Positions 35,687-45,070 of a DNA stretch of 64,000 nt are shown here, piece after piece. Numbering within the stretch: the first letter of the stretch is position 1; every line of letters begins with the position of its first letter. The notes below the pieces were generated by a model, which saw nothing but the letters and a program-made list of their open reading frames with translations, was not told the origin of the DNA and did no database searches. Source of the stretch: Bradyrhizobium ivorense (GTDB lineage: Bacteria > Pseudomonadota > Alphaproteobacteria > Rhizobiales > Xanthobacteraceae); contig NZ_CAADFC020000004.1 in assembly GCF_900696085.1 (NCBI RefSeq), forward strand, positions 1,124,985 to 1,188,984, written 5' to 3'. The translations under genes and the position numbers were made by a program.

Positions 35687-36727
35687 TCAGCGAAAGACCA
35701 GCTCATCCTCCTGCTCGGGATTGAGCTCGATTTCGCCGCGCTCAGCGAGCTCGAGCGCGAGATCGGTGATCACGCGCCGCGCCTCCAGCACGTCGCGCTG
35801 GTTCGAGGGCTCGCCGACTGCCAGCTCGTGATCGACGACACGCCTGACGCGCGACGCCACCGAGGACAGGATCAGCTCGCGGAAGGCCTTGTCGGTGCCC
35901 TTCAGCGCGACGACGATGCGGTCGGTCGGCACCTGGTCGAAGATCATGGTGCGCGCCTTCGGCGTCAGGTTGACGACGTCGTCGAAGGTGAACAGCAGCT
36001 CCTTCAGCACCTCCGCCGACTTCGGCCGCTTCTCCGACAGGCTCTTGAGGATGTCCTCGATATGACCGCGCTCCATCTTGTTGATGATGTCGGCTACGCG
36101 CGCATAGGTATCGGCGCCGAGATTGCGGGCGAAATTCAGCGTCAGGTCCTCGTGCAGCGTCTTCTCGACGATCCGCATCGCATCGTCGACGATCGGCTTC
36201 AGGCTGAGCACGCGCCGCATCAGCTCGTTGCGCAGGCTGGAGGGCAGCTGGCTCATCACCTTGGCGGCGCAGGTCGGCTTGACCTTGGAGAGGATCAGCG
36301 CCGCGGTCTGCGGGTGTTCCTTGGAGAGATAGCTCGCCAGCGAGTTTTCCGACACCGACGAGACGCGATCCCACACCGAGCGGCTGGAATTGCCGAGCAG
36401 ATCCGACATGATCTGCGAGACCTGCTCGGGCGGCAACACGTCGCCGAGTACGGCCTCGAGCCCGCCGAGGCTGCCGAGAATGTTGGCGCCCATCGAGAAT
36501 TGCTGGGCAAATTCCTCGACGATCGCCTCGAGCTCCTGCGCCGTGATCGGCCGCAGCTCGGCCGCGGCCTTGGTGACGATGCGGATTTCCTGCGGCTCGA
36601 ACTGCGCCAGCACGCTCGCGGCCGCCTGCCGACCCATGGCCAGCAGCAGCGCCGCGACCTTTTCCGTCCCGCCCAGCGGCGCGATACCGCGCGGCTTGGC
36701 CGGAGCGATGCCTTGAGCTGCCGCCAC
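35687..36727 (-). CDS. fliG: Rotor switch protein FliG
   Basis: A 346-residue FliG: AALLLAMGRQAAASVLAQFE, the EHPQTAALILSKVKP motif of the middle domain, and the C-terminal torque helix region (FDDVVNLTPKARTMIFDQVP, LVVALKG-like, ELILSSVASRVRRVVDHELA). It connects the MS-ring to the stator. It lies two bases after fliN. Confidence 0.96.
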   Translation of the reverse strand: MAAAQGIAPAKPRGIAPLGGTEKVAALLLAMGRQAAASVLAQFEPQEIRIVTKAAAELRPITAQELEAIVEEFAQQFSMGANILGSLGGLEAVLGDVLPPEQVSQIMSDLLGNSSRSVWDRVSSVSENSLASYLSKEHPQTAALILSKVKPTCAAKVMSQLPSSLRNELMRRVLSLKPIVDDAMRIVEKTLHEDLTLNFARNLGADTYARVADIINKMERGHIEDILKSLSEKRPKSAEVLKELLFTFDDVVNLTPKARTMIFDQVPTDRIVVALKGTDKAFRELILSSVASRVRRVVDHELAVGEPSNQRDVLEARRVITDLALELAERGEIELNPEQEDELVFR

Positions 36728-36729
36728 GG

Positions 36730-37122
36730 TCAGACTTCACCTTGACCGAGCGGCCCGACGATTTCCGTCAGGGAGACGCCGAACCGGGAATTGTCCTCTT
36801 CGACCACTACGACCTCGCCGCGCGCGACGATCCGGCCGTTGACCACGACGTCGACGGGTTCGCCAACCCGATGATCGAGCGGCACCACCGCGCCGCGGCC
36901 GAGCTTCATCAGATTGGCCACCGGAATGGTCGCAGAACCCAGCACCACCTGCATGGTGACGGGAATCCGCATGATCGCATCGACGTTGGCAAACTTGCCG
37001 GTCTCTTCGGCGGTTCGGGCCGCGATCTCCGCCAGCCGCTCCAGCGGCGACGTGTCGATGTGCGGCTCGCCGGTCACGCCAGCCCGGCTGGCAGAGGGCT
37101 CGTAGTCGAAAGGTTGCGTCAT
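36730..37122 (-). CDS. fliN: C-ring switch protein FliN
   Basis: A 130-residue protein with a disordered N-terminus and a SpoA domain from about residue 48 (IMRIPVTMQVVLGSATIPVA, LMKLGRGAVVPLDHRVGEPV, DVVVNGRIVARGEVVVVEED). It forms the lower C-ring with FliM. An AAGAGG sequence precedes the start. About 110 bp separate it from the small membrane-protein gene upstream. Confidence 0.96.
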   Translation of the reverse strand: MTQPFDYEPSASRAGVTGEPHIDTSPLERLAEIAARTAEETGKFANVDAIMRIPVTMQVVLGSATIPVANLMKLGRGAVVPLDHRVGEPVDVVVNGRIVARGEVVVVEEDNSRFGVSLTEIVGPLGQGEV

Positions 37123-37232
37123 CTTGATGTTGCCTCTTGGTCATTCCCCTTCCAGGGGCACGGCCCTGGATCATCTCCGTGCCCGTGCGCTACCGTCGGA
37201 TGACGGCCCGAGACAGGCGCAAGCCCTTAGCC

Positions 37233-37544
37233 TTACGGCCTTTCCGTATCGACGCTGCCGGTCGCCGGCAGCGGCTGCGGCCGCCGCGCGTCGAGCGCCG
37301 CGATCGCCTCGTGAGCCTGGTCGATCTTGGCGCCCAGCACGTTGGCGAGCCGCCCGAGATTGGCGGTGGATTCGCGCGCCGCGGTGATGACGGTGTCGAA
37401 GGCCCCCGCCGTCTCGTTGACGACGGTCGAGAACTCGCCGTGATAGCTGCGCAGCCGCGCCAGCTCGCGGTGCATCCTGGTCACCCGCAGGCTGGTGAAG
37501 GCGAGCGCGATCAGCAGCACGGCATCAACGAGATAGGATATCAT
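37233..37544 (-). CDS. Small membrane-anchored coiled-coil protein between fliM and fliN
   Basis: About 103 residues from the ATG at 37544, overlapping the fliM end by 20 bases. A single N-terminal membrane helix ([19 protein letters not shown]) is followed by a helical segment (MHRELARLRSYHGEFSTVVN, LANVLGAKIDQAHEAIAAL) and a short Pro-rich tail. I do not recognise a characterised family. Its place inside the switch operon suggests a role near stator or C-ring. Confidence 0.72.
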   Translation of the reverse strand: MISYLVDAVLLIALAFTSLRVTRMHRELARLRSYHGEFSTVVNETAGAFDTVITAARESTANLGRLANVLGAKIDQAHEAIAALDARRPQPLPATGSVDTERP

Positions 37545-38469
37545 CGACAAACTCCCGCTTCTGATCGACGGGATCCGCCACCTGCATGGCGTAATAGCCA
37601 TCAAGCTGGCCGATCTGGCACCAGAACAGCACCTGGTTGTTGCTCTCGAGCCGCGCCAGCGTGCGCGGCGTGGCGTCGAGCTCGAGCACCTGTCCGACGT
37701 GGAATTTCGCGACGTCGTCGAGGGTGATCATCCGCTCGTCGAGCACCGCATTCAGCGTCACCTCGGTGCGCTGAACCTCGCTCTCCATCTGCTCGCGCCA
37801 GTTCGGATCGGCCGCCCGGCCGTCGCTGACCACGACATGGGCGAGCTTCTGGCGCAGCGGATTGAGCACCGAATGCGGGATAATCAGGAACATCTGGCCG
37901 CCGCGGTACAGCGCCTGCAGCATGATGTTGGCGCAGATCGACATGTTGCCGCTGCGGCCGATCGCCAGCGACGCCATCGCGGTCTCGACCCGTTCGAGCC
38001 GGAAGGTGACGTCGGCGGTGGCGGCGAAGGCAGATTGCAGCGCCTTGGCGAATCGCTCGAACAGCACATGCACCAGACGCAGCTCGATGTTGGAGAACGC
38101 CCGCTCGACGTCGATCGGCGGCTCCGCGCCGTCGGAGCCGAACAGCGCCTCGACCATCGTGAACACGAAGTCGCGATCGAGCATGATGAGGACCCGGGCG
38201 TCCCACTGCTCGGCATAGAGCACCGCGGCCAGCGCGTTGCCCTCATACTCTTTGATGATATCGCCGACGCGGCCGTTGCTGATGCCGCTGACCGAGAAGT
38301 AGCACGGCGTGCCCGCCATCGGTTGCAGACTGTCGGTGCACGATGCTGCCATGCGATCGAAGATCACATTGAGCATCGGCATGCGTTCGATCGAAATACC
38401 CGCCGCATCGAGCAGGTAATTCGGCAGGCGCTTCTGCTGCGTCTCGGTGCCGAGCTCGTCCATCATCAT
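37525..38469 (-). CDS. fliM: C-ring switch protein FliM
   Basis: A 314-residue protein with the FliM middle domain ([40 protein letters not shown]) and a C-terminal SpoA domain ([40 protein letters not shown]). The start has three tandem ATG codons and overlaps the motA stop. The N-terminus ([18 protein letters not shown]) lacks the usual LSQxEIDALL-like segment that binds phosphorylated CheY, so switching control may differ here. Confidence 0.92.
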   Translation of the reverse strand: MMMDELGTETQQKRLPNYLLDAAGISIERMPMLNVIFDRMAASCTDSLQPMAGTPCYFSVSGISNGRVGDIIKEYEGNALAAVLYAEQWDARVLIMLDRDFVFTMVEALFGSDGAEPPIDVERAFSNIELRLVHVLFERFAKALQSAFAATADVTFRLERVETAMASLAIGRSGNMSICANIMLQALYRGGQMFLIIPHSVLNPLRQKLAHVVVSDGRAADPNWREQMESEVQRTEVTLNAVLDERMITLDDVAKFHVGQVLELDATPRTLARLESNNQVLFWCQIGQLDGYYAMQVADPVDQKREFVDDILSR

Positions 38470-39365
38470 GCCCGCGCAACCTTCGGTTCGACCTCGGCGA
38501 CGGCGGCCTTGCCCGGTCCGGCGATGGTCTCGTTCTCGACGACGTCGATCGAGGGCCGCTCGGTGCCGGCAATCATCTTGCGGCCGTGCTCGACGGCGAT
38601 CTGCGGCATCGCGCCGTTCATGAACGCCAGCAGGGTCTGCTTGACGATGATGTAGGGCCGGCAGCGCTTCTCGCGCGTCATCTTAATCTTGATCGCGAAT
38701 GGCGAGATGATGCCGTAGGACAGGAAGATGCCGGCGAAGGTGCCGACCAGCGCCGCACCGATGAAGCCGCCGAGCAGCTTGGGCGACTGATCGAGCGCGC
38801 CCATCGCCTTGATGACGCCGAGCACCGCGGCGACGATGCCGAGCGCCGGCAGCGCCTCCGCCACGATCACCAGGGCGTGGTAGGGCGCGAGCTTGCTCTT
38901 CACGATGGTGTGGATTTCCTCATCCATCAGCGCCTCGATCTCATGGGTGCGGGCATTGCCCATGATGATCAGGCGGACATAGTCACAGATGAAATGCAGC
39001 AGGGCGGGGTCGGCCAGCACGCTGGGAAAGCTCTTGAAGATTTCCGAGTTCGAGGGATCGTCGATATGCGCTTCGACCTCGTTGCGGCCCTTGCCGCGCA
39101 ACTCGCGCATCAGGGCATGCAGCGCCCCGAGCAAATCGAGGTAATAGCGCTCGCCGGGGACCGCGCCGGTCACTGCCTGCACCGACGCGAGCCCGGTATC
39201 CATCACCACTTTCCAGGGGTTGGCCACGATGAAGGTGCCCACCGCGGTACCCAGGATGATCACGAACTCCCAGGGCTGCATCAGCACGCCAAGGTGCCCG
39301 CCCATGGCGGCAAAGCCGCCGAGCAACGCCGCAACCGTGATCAAGATGCCCACGAAACTGCCCAA
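38466..39365 (-). CDS. motA: Stator protein MotA
   Basis: About 299 residues from a TTG at 39365. This start lines up with the first residue of other alphaproteobacterial MotA proteins, giving [20 protein letters not shown]; the open frame upstream is not MotA-like, and a GTG at 39353 is an alternative. Four membrane helices, the conserved proline helix ([20 protein letters not shown]) and the cytoplasmic loop ([20 protein letters not shown]) are present. It pairs with MotB. It leads the switch block and is divergent from the DUF1217 gene. Confidence 0.93.
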   Translation of the reverse strand: MGSFVGILITVAALLGGFAAMGGHLGVLMQPWEFVIILGTAVGTFIVANPWKVVMDTGLASVQAVTGAVPGERYYLDLLGALHALMRELRGKGRNEVEAHIDDPSNSEIFKSFPSVLADPALLHFICDYVRLIIMGNARTHEIEALMDEEIHTIVKSKLAPYHALVIVAEALPALGIVAAVLGVIKAMGALDQSPKLLGGFIGAALVGTFAGIFLSYGIISPFAIKIKMTREKRCRPYIIVKQTLLAFMNGAMPQIAVEHGRKMIAGTERPSIDVVENETIAGPGKAAVAEVEPKVARA

Positions 39366-39503
39366 CGCGCCGCTCCATCGCCGATCCCATCGACGATCTC
39401 TATTCGGCGACGCTTGCGCGAAGCTGGCTTCACGCCGCGCCAGCCCCGCGCAAGCTATCGGGCGCAGCTTGGCGCCACGTCGCAATAGCCGGCGAGGGCT
39501 CTC

Positions 39504-40298
39504 ATGCTGTCCACGATCGCGGATTACACCAGAATATCGAACAACATGACCCGGTCGCTCTCGCTCACCGCGAAGAAGCCGGATGTCAGCCGCGAGACCA
39601 CGTACTACCTGGCCAACATCGGCAAGGTCACCAGCATCGACGACTTCCTGAACAACTACCGCCTCTTCTCTTACGCGATGAAGGCCTACGGGCTGAGCGA
39701 CATGACCTACGCCAAGGCGTTCATGCGCAAGGTGCTGACCGAGGGCGTCACGAACACCAACAGCTTTGCCAATAAGCTGTCGGACCCGCGCTACCGGGAA
39801 TTCGCCAAGGCATTCAATTTCGCCGCGCTCGGCCCCAAGGCGACCCAGACTACCGCGGCTCAGACCGGTACCGCGACCAACTATGTCCAGCAGGTGATGG
39901 AGCAGGACGCCGGCGACCAGAACGAGGGCGTGCGCCTCGCACTCTATTTCACCCGCAAGGCGTCCTCGATCACGAGCCCCTACCAGATCCTCGCGGACAA
40001 GGCGCTGACCCAGGTGGTGCAGACCGCGCTCGGCCTGTCGCCGAACGTCAGCGCGGCCGATATCGACAAGCAGGCCGCGATGCTCTCCAAGATGATCAAC
40101 ATCGCGGACTTCAAGGACCCGGCCAAGGTCGCCAAGTTCGCGCAGCGCTTTGCCGCGATGTGGGACGCGAGCCAGGCCGCCGACGGTACCGGCAACAACC
40201 CGTACAGCTCTGCGCTGATCCTGATCGGCGGCCAGACGACGTCGGGGATGGACACCGACCTGCTGTCAAAGCTGCAATCCCTCCGGTTCGGAAGATAG
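39504..40298 (+). CDS. DUF1217 flagellar-locus protein
   Basis: A 264-residue soluble, mostly helical protein with the DUF1217 pattern: [60 protein letters not shown]. This family is found almost only beside flagellar genes in rhizobia, and its role is not established. The absence of a signal peptide and its Asn/Thr/Gln-rich composition resemble proteins exported by the flagellar apparatus. It is followed five bases later by flgF. Confidence 0.85.
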   Translation: MLSTIADYTRISNNMTRSLSLTAKKPDVSRETTYYLANIGKVTSIDDFLNNYRLFSYAMKAYGLSDMTYAKAFMRKVLTEGVTNTNSFANKLSDPRYREFAKAFNFAALGPKATQTTAAQTGTATNYVQQVMEQDAGDQNEGVRLALYFTRKASSITSPYQILADKALTQVVQTALGLSPNVSAADIDKQAAMLSKMINIADFKDPAKVAKFAQRFAAMWDASQAADGTGNNPYSSALILIGGQTTSGMDTDLLSKLQSLRFGR

Positions 40299-40302
40299 CA
40301 CC

Positions 40303-41031
40303 ATGCAATCGGCTCTCTATGTCGGTCTGTCGGCCCAGGTCGCGCTGGAAAAGCGCCTGCAGACGATCGCCAACAACGTCGCCAACGTCAACACGGCCGC
40401 CTTCCGCACCGACGTGGTGAAGTTCGAGACCGTGCTGTCGCGTGCCGGTGCCAATCCCGTGGCGTTCTCCTCGCCGGGCGACAACATCATCTCGCGCGAG
40501 GCTGGCACGGTGACCCAGACCGGGAACCCGCTCGATGTCGCGGTGGCCGGACAGGGCTGGCTCGCCTTCGCCGGCCCCAACGGCACGGTCTATACCCGCG
40601 ACGGCCGGCTGCAGATCGCGCCCAACGGCGACCTGCAGACTGTGACCGGCTTTCCCGTCGTCGATTCCGGCGGCGCCCAGATCACGCTCGACCCGAACGG
40701 CGGGCCGATCTCGATCGCGCGCAACGGCGCGATCACCCAGGATCGCGCCGAGGTCGGCACGATCGGCCTGTTCACGATCCCCGCCGACGCCAATCTCGAG
40801 CGCTACGGCAATTCCGGCGTCGTGCCCGATCGCGCCGCCACCGCCGTGACCGATTTCACCCGCGACGGTTTCCGGCAGAGCTATGTGGAGGGATCGGGCG
40901 CCAATCCGATGCTCGAACTGACCCGGCTGATCTCGGCGTCGCGCGCCTTCGACGGCACCAATTCGATGGTAGAGGGCACCGAGAGCTCGCTGCAGGATGC
41001 GATCCGCACGCTGGGTGAGCCCGCGAAATAA
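40303..41031 (+). CDS. flgF: Proximal rod protein FlgF
   Basis: A 242-residue rod protein: SALYVGLSAQVALEKRLQTI, ANNVANVNTAAFRTDVVKFE at the start; DVAVAGQGWLAFAGPNGTVY in the middle; LELTRLISASRAFDGTNSMV at the end. It joins FlgB, FlgC and FlgG in the rod. It lies between the DUF1217 gene and fliI, the common rhizobial order. Confidence 0.96.
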   Translation: MQSALYVGLSAQVALEKRLQTIANNVANVNTAAFRTDVVKFETVLSRAGANPVAFSSPGDNIISREAGTVTQTGNPLDVAVAGQGWLAFAGPNGTVYTRDGRLQIAPNGDLQTVTGFPVVDSGGAQITLDPNGGPISIARNGAITQDRAEVGTIGLFTIPADANLERYGNSGVVPDRAATAVTDFTRDGFRQSYVEGSGANPMLELTRLISASRAFDGTNSMVEGTESSLQDAIRTLGEPAK

Positions 41032-41058
41032 ATCTCGCTGCGAACGCGGGGAATTCTC

Positions 41059-42384
41059 TTGAACGCGCTACGGCAACTGGAATGGGCGCTGCAGGAACTG
41101 CAGCAGAACACGCCGCTGGCAAGCGTCAGCGGCGCCATTTCGGAGATCGCGCCGACGCATTTCCGGATCTCGGGCCTGTCGCGCTTCGTGCGCCTCGGCG
41201 AGTTGATCGGCGTCAATTCGGCTGATCGCACCCAGATCGGCGAAGTGGTCCGCATCGACAGCGACGGCGTCGTCGCAAAGCCGTTCGACCGGCAATTTGC
41301 CGGCGGACTGGGCTCGGTCGCCTTCCGGATGCCGCCGCTGACCTTCGCGCCGGACCCGAGCTGGAAAGGCCGTGTCATCAACGCGCTCGGCGCGCCGCTG
41401 GACGGACAGGGCCCGCTGGTGCCGGGATCGCGCGCCGTCTCGGCCGAGGCGGAGCCGCCGCCGGCCATGAAGCGGGCGCGCGTTCACAAGCCGCTGCGCA
41501 GCGGCGTGCGCGTGATCGATCTGTTCGCGCCGATTTGCGCCGGCCAGCGCGTCGGCGTCTTTGCTGGCTCCGGCGTCGGCAAATCGACCTTGCTGGCGAT
41601 GCTCGCCAAGAGCCAAGGTTTCGACACCGTGGTGCTGGCGCTGGTCGGCGAACGCGGCCGCGAGGTGCGGGAGTTCATCGAGGACGTGCTCGGCCATAAC
41701 CGCGCCCGCGCCGTCACCATCGTCTCGACCGGTGACGAAAGCCCGATGATGCGGCGGCTGGCGCCGAAGACCGCGATGGCGGTCGCCGAATATTTTCGCG
41801 ACCGCGGCGAATCAGTGCTGCTGGTGGTCGACTCGATCACCCGATTCGCTCATGCCTCCCGTGAGGTGGCATTGGCCGCCGGCGAGCCCGCGGTCGCGCG
41901 CGGCTACGCCCCGACCGTGTTCACCGATCTGCCGCGCCTGCTTGAGCGGGCCGGGCCCGGCGAGGAAGGATCGGGGACGATCACCGGCATTTTTTCCGTG
42001 CTGGTCGATGGCGATGACCACAATGATCCGGTCGCCGACACGATTCGCAGCACGCTCGACGGACATATCGTGCTCAGCCGGCACATTGCCGACCAGGCGC
42101 GCTATCCGGCGGTCGACGTTCTTGCCTCGGTCTCACGCCTGGCGCATTGCGTCTGGGATCCCGAGGAACGCGAGCTGGTGAGCAAGCTGCGCGCCATGAT
42201 CGCCAAATATGAAGACACCAGCGATCTTCGTCTGATGGGCGGCTATCAGTCCGGGCGCGATTCGGCGCTCGACCAGTCGGTCGAGATTGTGCCGAAGATC
42301 TACGCCGCGATGAGGCAGAACGCCTCGGCTCCGCCCAGCACCGACCCATTCCGCGAGCTGCGCGACGCGATGAAGGCCGACTGA
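41059..42384 (+). CDS. fliI: Flagellar export ATPase FliI
   Basis: A 441-residue ATPase from a TTG start. Walker A is GVFAGSGVGKSTLLAM (about residue 170), Walker B is ESVLLVVDSITRFAHAS, and the family motif DGHIVLSRHIADQARYPAVD is present. N-terminal segments (VSGAISEIAPTHFRISGLS) match FliI. It energises substrate unfolding at the export gate with FliH and FliJ. It ends the plus-strand group. Confidence 0.97.
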   Translation: MNALRQLEWALQELQQNTPLASVSGAISEIAPTHFRISGLSRFVRLGELIGVNSADRTQIGEVVRIDSDGVVAKPFDRQFAGGLGSVAFRMPPLTFAPDPSWKGRVINALGAPLDGQGPLVPGSRAVSAEAEPPPAMKRARVHKPLRSGVRVIDLFAPICAGQRVGVFAGSGVGKSTLLAMLAKSQGFDTVVLALVGERGREVREFIEDVLGHNRARAVTIVSTGDESPMMRRLAPKTAMAVAEYFRDRGESVLLVVDSITRFAHASREVALAAGEPAVARGYAPTVFTDLPRLLERAGPGEEGSGTITGIFSVLVDGDDHNDPVADTIRSTLDGHIVLSRHIADQARYPAVDVLASVSRLAHCVWDPEERELVSKLRAMIAKYEDTSDLRLMGGYQSGRDSALDQSVEIVPKIYAAMRQNASAPPSTDPFRELRDAMKAD

Positions 42385-42980
42385 CGCGGCGATCCGGCGA
42401 ATCACTTTCCCGGAACAGCAGCTGGACTCGTTGGTGAGCGCCGGCGCAATACACCTTGTCCGCGCATTCCTGCAAAATTCTCCATTTCGATTGTCGATCG
42501 CGCTGGTTGCCAACTTCGTTGATGCACGTTTTCCGTCAGCGCGCTGCATCAATGATAGGCAGCGACTTGCGTGCATTAGAACTGTCACATACTTCGGTAT
42601 AGTCGTTTGACGAAGAGTTTTGTGACAAGAGCAGGCCATACGACTTGAACGCTGTGTACTACTCTTGCGTTCAAACCTTTCCAGGTGCGTCTTTACTTGC
42701 TTTTCTTGGGAAGCTGATTCATCGTTCGGCGTAACTCAGAAAACGTTTACTTGAGACTTGGACTTAGGGGCTTCAGTTGAAGAGTTCGGATCCATCGTCC
42801 GGCGGTGAGGATCACTGCGGCTCCCGTTCAATACCCTTGCGATCGGCGCGCGATCAGCGGCAAAGCTCTTTGCGCCGCTCGCAAGGTTTCGCCGGCAGTC
42901 GCGCTTACCTCGAGCTGTGCGCCAACCATGGCCTGTCGCGGCATCGGGACGCCGCGCAGCAGATTGCGGCGAGGTAGGTC
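42385..42980. other. Intergenic region upstream of second four-cysteine MarR gene
   Basis: About 600 bp without a supported gene; small open frames here have no plausible product. AT content rises from about 42540 to 42780. An inverted repeat, TTGAACGC (42646-42653) against GCGTTCAA (42667-42674) with a 13-base spacer, could be an operator. The promoter for the following MarR gene must lie here. Confidence 0.5.
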
Positions 42981-43613
42981 ATGGCCTTGACGCGCGAAGC
43001 AGTCGAACTGCTGGTTCAGGCCGCGAGAGCCTGGTACTTCGAAGGCGATCAACACGGGCTGCGCGATCGCGAATGGATGGCGCTGCGCTTCCTCGGGCGC
43101 GCCAACCGATTTTCGCGGACACCAACCGCGCTGGCAGGCTTCATCGGCGCCACCAAGGCCACCGCCTCGCAGATCGTGAAGACGCTCGAGAACAAATCCT
43201 ATCTGGTCAGAAAGCCGTCACACGAAGACAAGCGCTCGGTGGTGCTCTGCGTGACGCCGCAGGGCGAAAAATGCCTGAGCCAGCATGATCCGATCAATCA
43301 TGTGCTGAATGCAGTGACGGCGCTCGGCAATGACGATTGCGTCCGGCTGCACGATTCCCTCACGCGGGTGCTCAATCATCTCGACGCGGCGCATCAGCGA
43401 CTCAATGCCAGCACCTGCCGCGACTGCATGTTCCTCGCCGAACGCGGCCCGGCACCCGGCAGGGGCCGCACCGCCGAATTCGTCTGCCGGCTCTACCGCG
43501 CCCCGATCGCGCTCGAAGAGACCGAACTCCTATGCACCAGCTTCGAGCGCACCCGCGATCGCCCGAAGATCGACGAGCAGCCCGAGCGCCTGCGCGTCGT
43601 CAGCCAGGCGTAG
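42981..43613 (+). CDS. MarR-type regulator with four-cysteine C-terminal extension (copy 2)
   Basis: A 210-residue paralogue of the protein at 5240-5824. The shared DNA-binding part reads LRDREWMALRFLGRANRFSR in this copy, with one substitution against the other, and the wing is RKPSHEDKRSVVL. The C-terminal cysteines keep the spacing C-x2-C-x19-C-x15-C (TCRDCMFLAE, EFVCRLY, LLCTSFE). It adds a short charged tail. It lies 597 bp after fliI on the same strand and is followed by a terminator, so it is its own unit. Confidence 0.86.
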   Translation: MALTREAVELLVQAARAWYFEGDQHGLRDREWMALRFLGRANRFSRTPTALAGFIGATKATASQIVKTLENKSYLVRKPSHEDKRSVVLCVTPQGEKCLSQHDPINHVLNAVTALGNDDCVRLHDSLTRVLNHLDAAHQRLNASTCRDCMFLAERGPAPGRGRTAEFVCRLYRAPIALEETELLCTSFERTRDRPKIDEQPERLRVVSQA

Positions 43614-43637
43614 ATTGAGCCGCGCAGCGCATACGAA

Positions 43638-43668
43638 AAAGCCCGCCGAGAGGCGGGCTTTCTCATCT
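43638..43668 (+). terminator. Rho-independent terminator after MarR copy 2
   Basis: AAAGCCCGCC (43638-43647) pairs with GGCGGGCTTT (43652-43661) around a four-base loop, with A-rich sequence before and TTTCTCAT after. It begins 25 bp after the stop codon and would work in both directions. Confidence 0.88.
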
Positions 43669-44026
43669 CACCGGTCGAGAGATTTGGTTGCGGGGAGGCG
43701 CAACCATCTCAAATTACTACTTGAGGCAACGGCCTGAAGCACGGACTGGTTGACCTTCACACGGGAGAGGTCCAAGTACTGGCATACGAGACGCTCCGCA
43801 CGATCGAGCTGTATCACAACAGAAAATTTCCGACCGGTAACAAGGACGCTCTCAAGCGCGAGAAGCCGCATCACTAAGCTTCGCGCGAACATCGCAACAC
43901 GGTTACCACGCAGGCTTGGTGCAACTGAGCCGGAGAGAGCAATCTGGCTAGGTGAGATTCCCAGACGCGGCATCTCATTCACTGCCATTGCCCGCAAATG
44001 GCAGGTAGCTATCTGGATAGCTTTTC
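43669..44026. other. Intergenic region of lower GC, no gene seen
   Basis: About 360 bp between the terminator and the DUF1989 gene. It contains a small hairpin (GGTTGCG/CGCAACC near 43686-43706). Open frames in several phases cross it, but none resembles a known protein. Base composition is less GC-rich than the neighbours, so it could be a decayed sequence, but I cannot identify a source. Confidence 0.45.
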
Positions 44027-44644
44027 CTACCCACTCGCTAAAATTCGTGTCACCGTGAAATGTGCTTCGACCGGTCTTCCGGCCTTGCCGTTGATCGGCA
44101 GGATGTCCTGCGGACAGGCTGAGAAGGCGATCACCAGGTCCATCTCGGCGCGCAGGCATACATAGCCGCCGGGCACCGGCCGTGGCGGCGCCGCAAAGCC
44201 GAGTGTCCCCTCCGCGCTCCAGGGAATATTCATGAAGAGATTGAGTGGGCTTGGGACCTCCGGCGGCACGAGGCCGAGCTCCGCCATTCCGGCAAACAGA
44301 TTGTCGGTGCAATTGTCGTGGTGGCCTTCGACACCGAGGAAGCTGTAACGATAGCGATCGCAGGCCGCGATCAGCGTGTCATGCACGCCGCCCGATGTGT
44401 CTTCAGTCATGGTCAGGATCGGCCGGCGCTTGTTGGTGCGCAGGATGTCGCCGGGTTTCGGCACCAGATGAGGCGTATGAGCCCGGGTGTGCTCGTTCGA
44501 CATGAATTCGGCGAGATCGCCGCGGTTGAAGGCCCAGGTGTCAACGACCTGCTCGCCATGGGTGTTGATGACGGTGATGGTCTGCCCGGCGGCGACGAAG
44601 GCAGCCTTGCCGCGGCGCGCCGGAATTTCGATGCGCGTCTCCAT
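44027..44644 (-). CDS. DUF1989 (urea carboxylase-associated family) protein
   Basis: About 205 residues from the ATG at 44644, with GAGGA eight bases upstream; a GTG at 44659 overlapping the ridA stop is an alternative. Family motifs visible: INTHGEQVVDTWAFNRGDLA, MSNEHTR, GHHDNCTDNLFAGMAELGL, PSPLNLFMNIPW, and FSACPQDILPINGKAGRPVE. Relatives accompany urea carboxylase or nitrogen-compound catabolism, but the reaction is not established here. It is the last gene of the minus arm that starts with the nitroreductase. Confidence 0.85.
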   Translation of the reverse strand: METRIEIPARRGKAAFVAAGQTITVINTHGEQVVDTWAFNRGDLAEFMSNEHTRAHTPHLVPKPGDILRTNKRRPILTMTEDTSGGVHDTLIAACDRYRYSFLGVEGHHDNCTDNLFAGMAELGLVPPEVPSPLNLFMNIPWSAEGTLGFAAPPRPVPGGYVCLRAEMDLVIAFSACPQDILPINGKAGRPVEAHFTVTRILASG

Positions 44645-44655
44645 GACACCGGTCC

Positions 44656-45048
44656 TCACGCTTTGAAGGCGATCAAGTCGATCTCGATGATCCCTCCGCG
44701 CGCCAGGTCGGTCACACCGACCGTGGTCCGTCCGGGCCGGCGATCTTCGTCAAAGTATGTCGAGAAGATCGCGTTCATGGCGGCGTAGTCGCGCTTGAAA
44801 TCGGTCAGGTAGATGCGGACGAAAACGACATTGGCGAAGGTCAGCCCACAGCCCTTGAGCACGCGCGCCAGATTGTCCATCACCTTGCGGGTCTGCGCCT
44901 CGATGCCCGGCGGAATCGGAAGGGCGTCATCATCGGGATCGGTGGCAAGCTGTCCCGTCACGAACACAAACGGTCCGGCCTCGACGGCGTGGCTATAGGG
45001 CGCAACCGGCTTCGGCGCATCGGGCAAAAGATGGAAAATCGGATCCAT
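44656..45048 (-). CDS. RidA/YjgF/Rut-family protein
   Basis: A 130-residue RidA-fold protein: APYSHAVEAGPFVFVTGQLA, TRKVMDNLARVLKGCGLTFA, VVFVRIYLTDF, and the substrate-binding arginine in GRTTVGVTDLARGGIIEIDL. RidA enzymes hydrolyse reactive imines or enamines; relatives such as RutC act in pyrimidine breakdown. It sits between an amino-acid-type importer and the DUF1989 gene, so it may deal with an imine or carbamate intermediate of this pathway. Confidence 0.9.
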   Translation of the reverse strand: MDPIFHLLPDAPKPVAPYSHAVEAGPFVFVTGQLATDPDDDALPIPPGIEAQTRKVMDNLARVLKGCGLTFANVVFVRIYLTDFKRDYAAMNAIFSTYFDEDRRPGRTTVGVTDLARGGIIEIDLIAFKA

Positions 45049-45070
45049 GGCATTCCTCCTTGATCAAGCT

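Noticed and set aside
42777-42977. Small plus-strand frame just before MarR copy 2
   Set aside because: Product resembles nothing, composition is typical of a random frame, and the region is needed as promoter.
43668-44060. Possible decayed gene, tRNA end or att site after MarR copy 2
   Set aside because: The GGTTGCGGGGAGG stretch looked tRNA-like, but no cloverleaf can be drawn and there is no integrase or matching direct repeat nearby.
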